Source: an uncultured Pelagibacteraceae bacterium
Lineage (GTDB): Bacteria > Pseudomonadota > Alphaproteobacteria > Pelagibacterales > Pelagibacteraceae
NCBI GenBank assembly: GCA_902596205.1
Contig: CACJSY010000002.1
Location: 1 to 64,000 of the forward strand
Direction of reading: 5' to 3'
DNA length: 64,000 nucleotides
Both the position numbers and the translations under genes were made by a program. Shown here one piece after another: positions 36,394 through 46,075 of this stretch; position 1 is the stretch's first letter; every line of letters begins with the position of its first letter. The notes below the pieces were generated by a model. That model did not search any database and was not told where the DNA came from. It was given only the letters and a program-made list of their open reading frames with translations.

Positions 36394-37479
36394 GTGTTAT
36401 TTAATTTATTAACTTCTTTAATTGATCAATATTCGTTTCTAAATGTATTTAAATATCTTACATTTAGAACAGGTCTTTCTGTTGTTACTTCTTTAATAGT
36501 AGTTTTTATTATTGGAGGACCATTAATAAAATTATTTTCAGAAAAAATGATTACTGGGCCAATAAGACAAGATGGACCAATTGATCATATAATAAAAAAA
36601 TCTGGAACACCAACTATGGGTGGAGTGATCATTATAATTGGAATTTTATCTAGTACACTATTATGGGCAGATCTGAATAATATTTACGTTTGGACATTAA
36701 TTTTTGTTTCACTGTCTTTAGGAGCATTAGGATTTTTAGATGATATGCTTAAAATCAAATTTAAAAATTCAAGAGGACTTAAATCTAGTTACAAATTTCT
36801 TGGTCAAATTCTAATCGGTGTTATTACTTTGTTGGCTTTAATTAAGTATTCTAACCATGGATATTTGTATAATTTGTATTTTCCATTTTTTAAAAATTTA
36901 ATATGGGACATGGGTTTGTTTTTCATCCCTTTTGGTTTGTTTGTAATTATCGGGGCTTCTAATGCTGTAAATTTAACAGACGGTTTAGACGGTTTAGCGA
37001 CAGTGCCTGTTATGTTGGTAGCATTATCATTTACATTAATTTCATACGTTGTTGGAAATACAATTTTTTCAGAATATCTGCAGATACAGTATATCCCAGA
37101 TGTAGGTGAATTATCTATTTTTTGTGGATCAGTAGTTGGAGCTTGTTTAGGCTTCCTTTGGTACAATGCGCCTCCAGCAAAAATTTTTATGGGAGATACA
37201 GGATCCTTATCTTTAGGAGGTTCACTCGCTGCTATAGCAATTATTGTAAAACACGAAATCGTTTTGGCTATTATAGGTGGTCTGTTCGTTTTGGAGACTG
37301 TCTCAGTCATAATACAAGTCGCTTCATTCAAATTGACTGGTAAAAGAATCTTCAAGATGGCGCCGATACACCATCATTTTGAAAAAAAGGGATGGGCTGA
37401 GTCAACAATTGTAATTCGATTTTGGATAATCGCTATTATTTTAGCATTAATTGGGCTTGCTACATTAAAGTTAAGGTAA
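36394..37479 (+). CDS. mraY: Phospho-N-acetylmuramoyl-pentapeptide-transferase
   Basis: GTPTMGGVIII, GFLDDMLKI, NAVNLTDGLDGLA, FMGDTGSLSLGG, HHHFEKKGW. Confidence 0.98.
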   Translation: MLFNLLTSLIDQYSFLNVFKYLTFRTGLSVVTSLIVVFIIGGPLIKLFSEKMITGPIRQDGPIDHIIKKSGTPTMGGVIIIIGILSSTLLWADLNNIYVWTLIFVSLSLGALGFLDDMLKIKFKNSRGLKSSYKFLGQILIGVITLLALIKYSNHGYLYNLYFPFFKNLIWDMGLFFIPFGLFVIIGASNAVNLTDGLDGLATVPVMLVALSFTLISYVVGNTIFSEYLQIQYIPDVGELSIFCGSVVGACLGFLWYNAPPAKIFMGDTGSLSLGGSLAAIAIIVKHEIVLAIIGGLFVLETVSVIIQVASFKLTGKRIFKMAPIHHHFEKKGWAESTIVIRFWIIAIILALIGLATLKLR

Positions 37480-37482
37480 AGC

Positions 37483-38760
37483 ATGCGTCAAATTTTAGAT
37501 CTCAAAGAACTATCGTTCCTTGTTTACGGTCTAGGTATTTCCGGCGTGTCTGCTGTAAAATTTTTTAAAAAAAACAAGATAAAAAATTTTAAAGTTTGGG
37601 ATGATAGTTATAAAAAATTATATCAAAAACATAGAGCAAAAAACTTAAATCAAGTAATGAAACAAGTTGATTATATTGTTTTATCTCCAGGTATAAGTTT
37701 AGTAAAAAATAAACATCTCATCAAATTTAAAAAAAAAATAATAACAGATATTGATCTATTTTTTTTAACTAAAAATAAATGTAAAAGTATTGTGGTTACC
37801 GGCACCAATGGAAAATCGACTACGTGTAAATTATTAGCGCATCTTTTAAAAAAGAATAGTTTCAAGTGCTCTGTAGGAGGCAATATTGGCAACCCAATTT
37901 TAGAAGTTACAAAGTCTAAAAATAGTTATGTGATTATAGAGGCCTCTTCTTTTCAACTCGCTCACTCAAAATTTATTTCCCCAGATTATGCATTTTTTCT
38001 GAATTTAACAAATGATCATTTAGACTGGCACGGTACTATGGTAAATTACTTGAATTCAAAATTAAAAATCTTTCAACTTCAATCAAAAAATCATTTTGCT
38101 TTAATTAATAAGAAAGTTAAAAAATCTTTTATTAGAAAAAAATTTTTGAGTAAAGTAATTACACCCAAAATCAAAAATTATAAGAAAATAAAATATAAAA
38201 TTAAAAATGATTATTTAATATCAAAAATAAATGATGAAAATATGAGTTTTGTCTATTCATTTGCTAAATTAATAAATATTGGAGACAGATCATTTGTCAA
38301 CACAATTAACTCATTTAAAGGTTTATCACATAGATTTGAGGTTTTTTTTAAAAAAAAAAATGTTACTTTTGTGAATGATTCTAAAGCTACCTCATTTAGA
38401 GCTACGGAATTAGCATTGTCTAGTCTAAAAAATATTTACTGGATTTTAGGAGGACTTCCAAAAAAAGATGACAAAATCAAATTATCAAAATTTAAGAACA
38501 ACATTGTAAAATGTTATTTGATAGGAAAGCATATAGATTTTTTTAGAAAACAAATTAAAGGTAAAATAAATTTTTCAGTTGCAAACAATTTAAAAAATTC
38601 AATCATTCAAATTTCAAAAGACATTAAGTTAAAAGATGGAACTGATAGGTCGGTCTTATTTAGTCCAGCCGCTGCATCATTTGATCAATTTAAAAATTTT
38701 GAAAAAAGAGGACAGGAATTTAAAAATTTATGTAAGAAATATGCTGGTAAATTCAACTAA
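37483..38760 (+). CDS. murD: UDP-N-acetylmuramoylalanine--D-glutamate ligase
   Basis: VTGTNGKSTTCKLLAHLL, GGNIGNPIL, NLTNDHLDWHGTM, NDSKATSFRATELAL, LFSPAAASFDQFKNFEKRGQEF. Confidence 0.96.
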   Translation: MRQILDLKELSFLVYGLGISGVSAVKFFKKNKIKNFKVWDDSYKKLYQKHRAKNLNQVMKQVDYIVLSPGISLVKNKHLIKFKKKIITDIDLFFLTKNKCKSIVVTGTNGKSTTCKLLAHLLKKNSFKCSVGGNIGNPILEVTKSKNSYVIIEASSFQLAHSKFISPDYAFFLNLTNDHLDWHGTMVNYLNSKLKIFQLQSKNHFALINKKVKKSFIRKKFLSKVITPKIKNYKKIKYKIKNDYLISKINDENMSFVYSFAKLINIGDRSFVNTINSFKGLSHRFEVFFKKKNVTFVNDSKATSFRATELALSSLKNIYWILGGLPKKDDKIKLSKFKNNIVKCYLIGKHIDFFRKQIKGKINFSVANNLKNSIIQISKDIKLKDGTDRSVLFSPAAASFDQFKNFEKRGQEFKNLCKKYAGKFN

Positions 38761-39868
38761 ATTTTTGATTACAAGTTATTGGAGAAGTATAGATAAAAAA
38801 ATTTTGCTTAGCTTTTTGGTTTTATTTTTCTTAGGATTATTTTTTTCATTTTCCTCAACATCCTCTCTTGCAGGTGAGAGACTTAATAAAGATTATTATT
38901 TCTTTTTTACCAAACATCTTGTTTTTACATTTTTGGCTTTAATAGTGATGATAACGATATCTGCGATTAAAACTCAAATTTTTATTAAACTTGTCACACC
39001 ACTTTTTTTGATATCTTTTTTATTTTTAGCGATGGTTCCTTTATTTGGGGTTGAGATAAAAGGAGCAAAACGTTGGATAGACTTATATTTTTTTAGATTA
39101 CAGCCAATCGAAATATTAAAACCTTTTTTTATTTTAATAACAGTAAAGATATTAACTATGGAAAAGTTTTATAATTCCCAAATTAAATATTTTTTAAGTT
39201 TTATAATTTTATGTTCAGTAATAATTTTATTAATTGATCAACCTGACTTAGGACAATCTATTTTACTTATATGCAGTTGGATTGCCACAGTATTTGTCTC
39301 TGGAGTGAGTTTGATGTATGTAATTGCATTTTTTTCAATATTTTTAATATCTTTTAGTTCTTTGTTATTTTTTTTACCAGAAAAATTTGGTTATATAATT
39401 AATCGACTGATTACTTTTTTTGATCCCAGTCAAGGTGATAAGTTTCAATCTTCCTCTGCACTTGAAGCAATCAAGTTAGGAGGATTAACGGGACAAGGTA
39501 TGGGTGAGGGTATATTAAAAGAGAGTGTTCCTGAAGCACACACAGATTACGTGATCGCAGTAATATCTGAAGAATATGGATCTATAGTTTCAATAATGAT
39601 ATTAATTATTTTTCTTTATATTTCATTTAGAATAATAAAAAATTGTTTTAACCAAGATAACCAATTCTTGAAATTTTCTTTAGGCGGATTAGCAACATTA
39701 TTAATATTCCAGACATTTATCCATGCTGGAGTAAATACCAATTTATTACCAACAACAGGTATGACTTTGCCTTTTTTGAGTTACGGAGGCTCATCCCTTA
39801 TCGGAAGTGCAATTTTAGCAGGATTAGTTTTAAATTATACAAAGGATAAAAGTTATCTTTATGATTAG
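38741..39868 (+). CDS. ftsW: FtsW (SEDS) lipid II polymerase
   Basis: RWIDLYFFRLQPIEILKPFFI, DQPDLGQSILL, EAHTDYVIAVISEEYG, FLSYGGSSLIGSAI. Track ORF starts at 38636; the in-frame ATG at 38741 fits better. Confidence 0.93.
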   Translation: MLVNSTKFLITSYWRSIDKKILLSFLVLFFLGLFFSFSSTSSLAGERLNKDYYFFFTKHLVFTFLALIVMITISAIKTQIFIKLVTPLFLISFLFLAMVPLFGVEIKGAKRWIDLYFFRLQPIEILKPFFILITVKILTMEKFYNSQIKYFLSFIILCSVIILLIDQPDLGQSILLICSWIATVFVSGVSLMYVIAFFSIFLISFSSLLFFLPEKFGYIINRLITFFDPSQGDKFQSSSALEAIKLGGLTGQGMGEGILKESVPEAHTDYVIAVISEEYGSIVSIMILIIFLYISFRIIKNCFNQDNQFLKFSLGGLATLLIFQTFIHAGVNTNLLPTTGMTLPFLSYGGSSLIGSAILAGLVLNYTKDKSYLYD

Positions 39869-40952
39869 AAAAAAAATATTAATCGCAACAGGAGGAACAG
39901 GAGGCCATGTTTTTCCTGCCTATGCTCTAGCTAATTATTTAAAAGGTAAAAATTATGATTTACAATTAACTACCGATAGTAGAGGGTATTTTTATCTTAA
40001 AAAGCATAAAAGTTTAAATCTAGTTAAATTACCATCATCACCTTTAGAAAAAAAAAACCTTTTCAAACTTCTTTTTTCATTTTTAGTTATAATGTTTTCT
40101 ATAATACGATCTCTTTTATTTCTTTTAAATAATAGGCCTTCAATTATTTTTGGAATGGGAGGATATTCCTCATTCCCAATTTGTATTGCTGCTTCAATTT
40201 TAAGAATTAAATTTATAATTTATGAAAACAACTTAATTATTGGCAAAGCGAATAAATATTTATTACCATTTGCAAAGAAAATTTTAGTTTCATATGAAGA
40301 ACTAGAGGGTATTCCAGAAAAATATAAGAGTAAAGTTATTCAAATAGGCAATATAGTAAGAGAGGAAATTATAAAAACAGGTCAATCTATCAGCACAAAT
40401 AAATTGGATAATTTAAAGATTTTAATTCTAGGTGGAAGCCAAGCAGCAAAAGTTTTTGCCGAGAAACTTCCCCAAATATTAAAAAAACTTAAAAATTCAA
40501 AGATTCCAATTAAAGTATACCAACAATGTCAAAAAGGTCAGAACGGTAAACTTATCGAGTTTTATCAAAATTACAAAGTAGACTGCGAAGTTTTTAATTT
40601 TACCGATAAAATAATTAAATATTATTCAAAATCAAATTTAGTTATCACACGCTCAGGAGCTTCGGTATTAGGAGAGTTAATTAATTTTAAAATTCCATTT
40701 ATCAGCATACCCCTCCCTACTTCTGCAGATAATCATCAGTATAAAAACGCAGAATTTTACTTAAAAAAAGGTTGTGGATTTATTGTAGAAGAAAAAGATA
40801 TTGACCATGAGTTATACAATCTCATTAAGAGAATCTTTTATGAAAAATCGTTAGTAAATAATATTTTATCAAATCAAAGACAATATTCGGACAAAAATAT
40901 TTTTATAAATTTGAAGACATATATAGAAAAAATTATAAATGAAAAAAATTAA
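39861..40952 (+). CDS. murG: UDP-N-acetylglucosamine--undecaprenyl-PP-MurNAc-pentapeptide GlcNAc transferase
   Basis: ATGGTGGHVFPAYALA, GMGGYSSFPICIAA, ILGGSQAAKVFAE, VITRSGASVLGELINFKIPFISIPLP. Confidence 0.97.
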   Translation: MIRKKILIATGGTGGHVFPAYALANYLKGKNYDLQLTTDSRGYFYLKKHKSLNLVKLPSSPLEKKNLFKLLFSFLVIMFSIIRSLLFLLNNRPSIIFGMGGYSSFPICIAASILRIKFIIYENNLIIGKANKYLLPFAKKILVSYEELEGIPEKYKSKVIQIGNIVREEIIKTGQSISTNKLDNLKILILGGSQAAKVFAEKLPQILKKLKNSKIPIKVYQQCQKGQNGKLIEFYQNYKVDCEVFNFTDKIIKYYSKSNLVITRSGASVLGELINFKIPFISIPLPTSADNHQYKNAEFYLKKGCGFIVEEKDIDHELYNLIKRIFYEKSLVNNILSNQRQYSDKNIFINLKTYIEKIINEKN

Positions 40953-42336
40953 TTTAGGACAAAAAGATATTATCCATTTTGTAGGTATTGGAGGCATAGG
41001 GATGAGTGGCCTCGCACAAATAATGAAAAATATGGGTTTTAAGATTCAAGGAAGTGATCAAAATAGAAATAAAAATACAATTAGCTGTTCAAGATCAGGT
41101 ATTAAAATATTTATTGGACACTTATCAAATAATATTAAAAAAGCTTCTATTGTTGTCAAATCTAGTGCAATAAAAAATAATAATATTGAGCTAAAACAAG
41201 CAAAAAAAATGAAAATACCTATTTATTCTAGAGCAGAAGTTTTAGCCGACGTGGTCTCTTTAAAAAAAAATATCATTATTACAGGTTCACACGGAAAGAC
41301 AACAACTACTTCTTTAGTGTCAAAAATTTTATCAGATCAAAAATTAGATCCGACTATTATAAATGGAGGAGTAATTAATTCATTCAATAGCAATGCAAAG
41401 CTTGGAAAAGGTGATTGGGCAATCTTAGAAGCAGACGAGTCTGACGGAAGTTTTTTAAAATTACCAATAAATTATTCAATCGTTACCAATATAGATTATG
41501 AACATCTAGATTATTATAAGAATTATAGAAATTTAGAAAAATCTTTTTTAGAGTTTATCAATAAAACTCCTCCTACTGGTAGATCAATTATTTGTGTTGA
41601 CAATGCAAACATTAGAAAAATTTTAAACAAAATTAAAAATAAAAATATACTGACTTACGGAGAAAATAAAAAAGCTAATTATATGATAAATAGAATTAAA
41701 TATAACTACGAAAGCACTAGTTTCGACCTAAGTTTTAAAGATAAAAATAAGAAAACAAAGAAAATTAAAAATATTAATGTGAAATTATTAGGAAAGCACA
41801 ATGTATTAAATGCAGCTGCAGCTTTTATAGTCTGTCTAAATCTTGGTGCTGATGTAAAAATAATAAAAAAATCATTAAGAAACTTTTCCGGTGTTCAAAG
41901 AAGAATGACAAAAGTTTTTTCAAAAAATAGTAATGATTTCTATGATGATTATGCTCATCATCCAACTGAAATAAAATCAATTTTAGAGGGTGTGCAAAAC
42001 GTCAACCCTAGTAGAAAGATTATAAGTATTTTTGAACCACACAGATATTCAAGAGTCATGTCATTAAAAAATGAATTTTCAAAATGTTTCTTTAAATCGA
42101 ATTTAGTTATTATATGCCCTTTATACGCGGCGGGTGAAAAGAGAAATTCAAAATTTGACTTGATTCAGTTTGCAAATTTAATTGCTAAAAATTCAAAAAC
42201 CCAGGTATTATGCGTAAAAAATGAATTTGATTTGTGCAATTATTTCAGAAAAAACCTTGTAAGCAATGAAATTATAATTGGTATGGGAGCAGGGGTAATT
42301 TCGAAATGGATGGCAAATATTAAATATTCATTATGA
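40939..42336 (+). CDS. murC: UDP-N-acetylmuramate--L-alanine ligase
   Basis: HFVGIGGIGMSGLAQIM, ITGSHGKTTTTSLVS, LEADESDGSF, DDYAHHPTEI, FEPHRYSR. Confidence 0.97.
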   Translation: MKKINLGQKDIIHFVGIGGIGMSGLAQIMKNMGFKIQGSDQNRNKNTISCSRSGIKIFIGHLSNNIKKASIVVKSSAIKNNNIELKQAKKMKIPIYSRAEVLADVVSLKKNIIITGSHGKTTTTSLVSKILSDQKLDPTIINGGVINSFNSNAKLGKGDWAILEADESDGSFLKLPINYSIVTNIDYEHLDYYKNYRNLEKSFLEFINKTPPTGRSIICVDNANIRKILNKIKNKNILTYGENKKANYMINRIKYNYESTSFDLSFKDKNKKTKKIKNINVKLLGKHNVLNAAAAFIVCLNLGADVKIIKKSLRNFSGVQRRMTKVFSKNSNDFYDDYAHHPTEIKSILEGVQNVNPSRKIISIFEPHRYSRVMSLKNEFSKCFFKSNLVIICPLYAAGEKRNSKFDLIQFANLIAKNSKTQVLCVKNEFDLCNYFRKNLVSNEIIIGMGAGVISKWMANIKYSL

Positions 42337-43238
42337 CTTTAAATAATAATTTTATAAAAAAATATAATAGCAATTTAAGTTCGAATGTTAAATTATCAAA
42401 TTATAGTTGGTTTAATCTTGGTGGTAATGCTAAATACTTCTATAAAGCAAAAGACAAAAATCAACTTAAAGAATTTTTATTAGACTTAAGTAAAAAAAAT
42501 ATCAAGACAACAATTTTAGGAGCTGGTTCGAATACATTATTCAGAGATAATGGTTTTAATGGGGCTGTCATAAAACTTGGTAATAATTTTTCCTATACTA
42601 AAATAGTTGAAAAAAATATAATAGTTGTTGGTGCTGCAACACCTGATCGTTTAGTTGCAAATTATGCAAAAGAGAATGGTTTGGGTAATTTAGAATTTTT
42701 ATCATGCATTCCTGGATCAGTAGGCGGAGCAGTAATAATGAATAGCGGCTGTTACGAAAATGATATATCAAAAGTTTTAGTTTCAATACAGGCTATAGAT
42801 AAAAAAAAACTATCCGAAGTTGAGATAAAAAAAGAAGATATTAAATTTTCTTATCGAGGGACCAACTTATCTGAAGATCTAATTATAATTTCAGCAAAAT
42901 TAAAAGGGTCTATTAGCAAAAAAAAAGATATAGAAAAAAAACAAATCGATCTTATTCAAAAGAAAAAATTATCTCAACCTAGCCAAATTAAAACGTGTGG
43001 GAGTACATTTAAAAATATTAGCAATGAAAAAAAGGCTTGGATGTTAATTAAACAAGCTGGTTGTGAAAACTTTAAAGAGGGAGATGCTGTAATCTCACAG
43101 AAACATTGTAATTTTTTCGTTAATAACGGTAGCGCACAATCTTCAGATATCGAAAATTTGATAAAAAAAGTTAAAAAAAGGGTATTAGAAAAAACCGGAA
43201 TAAATCTTGAATTGGAGATTAAAATCATTGGTGACTGA
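42333..43238 (+). CDS. murB: UDP-N-acetylenolpyruvoylglucosamine reductase
   Basis: NYSWFNLGGNAKYFYKA, GAGSNTLFRDNGFNGAVIKL, CIPGSVGGAVIMNSGCY, FSYRGTNL. Confidence 0.96.
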   Translation: MTLNNNFIKKYNSNLSSNVKLSNYSWFNLGGNAKYFYKAKDKNQLKEFLLDLSKKNIKTTILGAGSNTLFRDNGFNGAVIKLGNNFSYTKIVEKNIIVVGAATPDRLVANYAKENGLGNLEFLSCIPGSVGGAVIMNSGCYENDISKVLVSIQAIDKKKLSEVEIKKEDIKFSYRGTNLSEDLIIISAKLKGSISKKKDIEKKQIDLIQKKKLSQPSQIKTCGSTFKNISNEKKAWMLIKQAGCENFKEGDAVISQKHCNFFVNNGSAQSSDIENLIKKVKKRVLEKTGINLELEIKIIGD

Positions 43239-44169
43239 TGTAAAATTTAAAAATGTTCTGGTTGTTTTAGGTGGAACGTCAGGAGAAAGAACTATTAGTC
43301 TGGAAAGTGGCAAGGCATGTATTAAAGCTTTAAAAAGAAAAGGTTATAAGGTAACAACTTTTGATCCTAAGAGAAAGAATTTAAATTTAATAAGTAAAAA
43401 AAAAATTGATGTAATTTTTAATGCGCTCCATGGAAAAAATGGAGAGGACGGTGTAGCTCAAAGTTATTTTGAATATTTAAGAATTCCTTACACACATTCA
43501 GGAGTGATTAGCTCTTATAATGCTATGAATAAAGAAATTTCAAAGAAAATATTTATTCGGAATAAAATAAAAACACCAAAATTTCTTTTAATTAAAAAAT
43601 CTAATTATAAGAAAAATAAGATTACCAAAATTATGATTAAGAACAAAATTAATTTTCCAATTGTTTTAAAACCAGTCAATGAAGGATCTAGTTTAGGAGT
43701 TGTGATTTGCAAAAATAAAGCAAAACTCTTTAAATCAGCGAAAGGTTTGTTTAAAAAATACCAGGAGTTAATCGTCGAGGAGTATATCGGAGGACAAGAA
43801 GTTCAAGTAGCAGTAATAAATGGAAATCCAATAGGTGCGATAGAATTAATACCAAAAAGGTTATTTTATGATTATAAAGCTAAATATACAAAAAAGGCTA
43901 AGACAAAACATGTGATGCCTGCGAGATTAACAAGAGACAAATACCAGGAAGTTTTAAAAATTGCAAAAAAGACTCACAGAATTCTTAGTTGCAGAGGTGT
44001 TACAAGATCAGATTTTAAATTTTATAATAATAATTTTTATTTATTAGAACTAAATACACAACCAGGAATGACAAGTTTATCTTTAGTTCCTGAAATCGCC
44101 AATTACAGAGGTTTAAGTTTTGATAACCTAGTAGAAAAAATTTTATTAGACGCCAGCACTAATAGATGA
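43207..44169 (+). CDS. ddl: D-alanine--D-alanine ligase (start uncertain; GTG at 43231 is an alternative)
   Basis: VLVVLGGTSGERTISLESGKACIKAL, LHGKNGEDGVAQSYFE, LKPVNEGSSLGVVI, ELNTQPGMTSLSLVP. Confidence 0.95.
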   Translation: MNWRLKSLVTDVKFKNVLVVLGGTSGERTISLESGKACIKALKRKGYKVTTFDPKRKNLNLISKKKIDVIFNALHGKNGEDGVAQSYFEYLRIPYTHSGVISSYNAMNKEISKKIFIRNKIKTPKFLLIKKSNYKKNKITKIMIKNKINFPIVLKPVNEGSSLGVVICKNKAKLFKSAKGLFKKYQELIVEEYIGGQEVQVAVINGNPIGAIELIPKRLFYDYKAKYTKKAKTKHVMPARLTRDKYQEVLKIAKKTHRILSCRGVTRSDFKFYNNNFYLLELNTQPGMTSLSLVPEIANYRGLSFDNLVEKILLDASTNR

Positions 44170-44822
44170 AAAAAAGAACATTTATTGCTGTAGCATTATT
44201 GATACTGTTAACCACAATTACTTCACAACAAAAAATAGTAATTTCAAAGTTTAATTTAACTACAATTGAAATCAAAAATAATTCTTTATTAAAAAAAGAA
44301 GATATAAAAAAATTGCTATTACCAATTTATGATAAAAATCTTATATTTTTGAAAAGTGAGGATATCGAGAAAGCTTTAATGCAAAACAGTTTCGTTGAAA
44401 GTTTTATAATTAAAAAAATATATCCAAATACTTTAAAAATTGAAATTTTTGAGAAAAAGCCTATTGCTATTCTATTAAATAATAAGAATAAATTCTATAT
44501 AAGTGAAAAGATCGACTTAATTGAATTTACAAATTTAAAAAATTATCAAAATTTACCCTACGTTTTTGGCAATAAAGAAGAATTTAAAATTTTTTACGAT
44601 GATTTGAATATGATAAATTTTCCAACGGATAAAATAAAGAAATATACTTTATACGAGACAAATAGATGGGATATAGAAACTATTGATAAAAAAATAATAA
44701 AACTACCGAATAAAGATTACATAGAAAGCCTTCAAAGTTATTTAAATCTAAAGAATAAAAGTGAATTTAAAAAATATGATGTATTTGATTTTAGGGTAAA
44801 CAATCAACTTATTTTAAAATAA
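44166..44822 (+). CDS. ftsQ: FtsQ-like division protein
   Basis: N-terminal TM, POTRA-like NLTTIEIKNNSLLKKEDIKKLL ... SFVESFIIKKIYPNTLKIEIFEKKPIAIL; position after ddl. Confidence 0.85.
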   Translation: MKKRTFIAVALLILLTTITSQQKIVISKFNLTTIEIKNNSLLKKEDIKKLLLPIYDKNLIFLKSEDIEKALMQNSFVESFIIKKIYPNTLKIEIFEKKPIAILLNNKNKFYISEKIDLIEFTNLKNYQNLPYVFGNKEEFKIFYDDLNMINFPTDKIKKYTLYETNRWDIETIDKKIIKLPNKDYIESLQSYLNLKNKSEFKKYDVFDFRVNNQLILK

Positions 44823-44823
44823 A

Positions 44824-46017
44824 ATGAAAAAATTCCATTTTAACCTATATTTAGAAATTAATGATTCAAAATATATTTTTTTTGTCGAAAAAAGTGATGG
44901 AGAAAATTATTTTGAAATTGATTATAAATTAGAAGTTCCTTTAGAGGGTATTATTAATAATAGAGTAGCTAACTTTGAAAAATCTTTTAATATAATTAAA
45001 GAAAATATTTATCTTCTTGAAGAAAAATTTAAATGTACTTTTAAAGAATTAATATTGATATTAGAAAATTTAAGTCCTACCTTTTTAAATTTGTCTGGGT
45101 ATAAAAAACTAAATGGCTCACAAATCTCAAAAGAAAATATAATTTATATTTTAAATACGTGTAAATCCATTGTGAATGAGATCGAATCTAACAAAAAAAT
45201 TTTACACATTTTTAATTCAAATTATAATCTTGATAAGCAAAAAGTTGAAAATTTACCTATCGGATTGTTTGGAGATTTTTATGCACATGAATTATCCTTT
45301 ATCCTTATTAATAAGAATGATTATAAAAATTTAAAGAATCTTTTTGCTAATTGTAATTTAAAAATAAAAAAAATTTTGGTAAAGAATTTTGTTAAGGGTG
45401 CAAATATAAGTCAAAATTACAAAATAGAAACTTTCTTTTATTTAAGAATAAGTAAATCTAATTCAAATATTTTTTACTTTGAAAACGACTCTCTTAAGCT
45501 TGAACAAAATTTTTCCTTTGGAACAGACATTATCATTAAAGATATTTCAAAAATAACTTCACTTAAACGGGATACTGTTATAAAAATTTTAAATGAAATT
45601 GAATTTAAGCAGGATATATCAGAAGACGACCTAATTGAAGAGAAGTTTTTTAAAGAAGATAATTATATAAAAATAAAAAAAAAATTGATCTACGAAATAG
45701 CTCTAGCAAGAATTAATGAAATTTTGGAAATTATAGTTTTTAAGAATATTAACTTTAAGAACAATAAGAAATATCTTAATAACCTTTTCTTTGAAGTCAA
45801 CTTTCAATTAGATTTCAAATATTTTGAGGAAATTTTCAAAAAAGTTATTATTGACACTAAAAATTATAAATTAATTTTGTTAAATAACCTCTCTGATAAA
45901 AGCATAGTAAATTCTGCAAATAAAATTGTCCATTTTGGTTGGAAAAAAGAAGCCATACCTGTTTCTCAATTCAGAAAGTCATTAATTGCAAGGTTTTTTG
46001 ATAAAATATTTGGTTAA
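44824..46017 (+). CDS. ftsA: Highly divergent FtsA-like protein
   Basis: Position between ftsQ and lpxC; FGTDIIIKDISKITSLKRDTVIKILNEIEF resembles the FtsA 'GGdhiTkDIa...AE.lK' segment; C-terminal amphipathic SLIARFFDKIFG resembles the FtsA membrane-targeting tail. Confidence 0.65.
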   Translation: MKKFHFNLYLEINDSKYIFFVEKSDGENYFEIDYKLEVPLEGIINNRVANFEKSFNIIKENIYLLEEKFKCTFKELILILENLSPTFLNLSGYKKLNGSQISKENIIYILNTCKSIVNEIESNKKILHIFNSNYNLDKQKVENLPIGLFGDFYAHELSFILINKNDYKNLKNLFANCNLKIKKILVKNFVKGANISQNYKIETFFYLRISKSNSNIFYFENDSLKLEQNFSFGTDIIIKDISKITSLKRDTVIKILNEIEFKQDISEDDLIEEKFFKEDNYIKIKKKLIYEIALARINEILEIIVFKNINFKNNKKYLNNLFFEVNFQLDFKYFEEIFKKVIIDTKNYKLILLNNLSDKSIVNSANKIVHFGWKKEAIPVSQFRKSLIARFFDKIFG

Positions 46018-46075
46018 GACCTGTTTTTTTTAGAAACATTAGTTGTTTTAAATAATCAACCTTACTCAAGTATAA

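Noticed and set aside
36804-37355. 183-aa antisense ORF across mraY
   Set aside because: Opposite strand of a clearly conserved mraY; the same holds for 29691-30131 (ftsZ), 934-1137, 2064-2351, 8856-9110, 10486-10764, 11523-11864 and similar ORFs. No independent protein signature.
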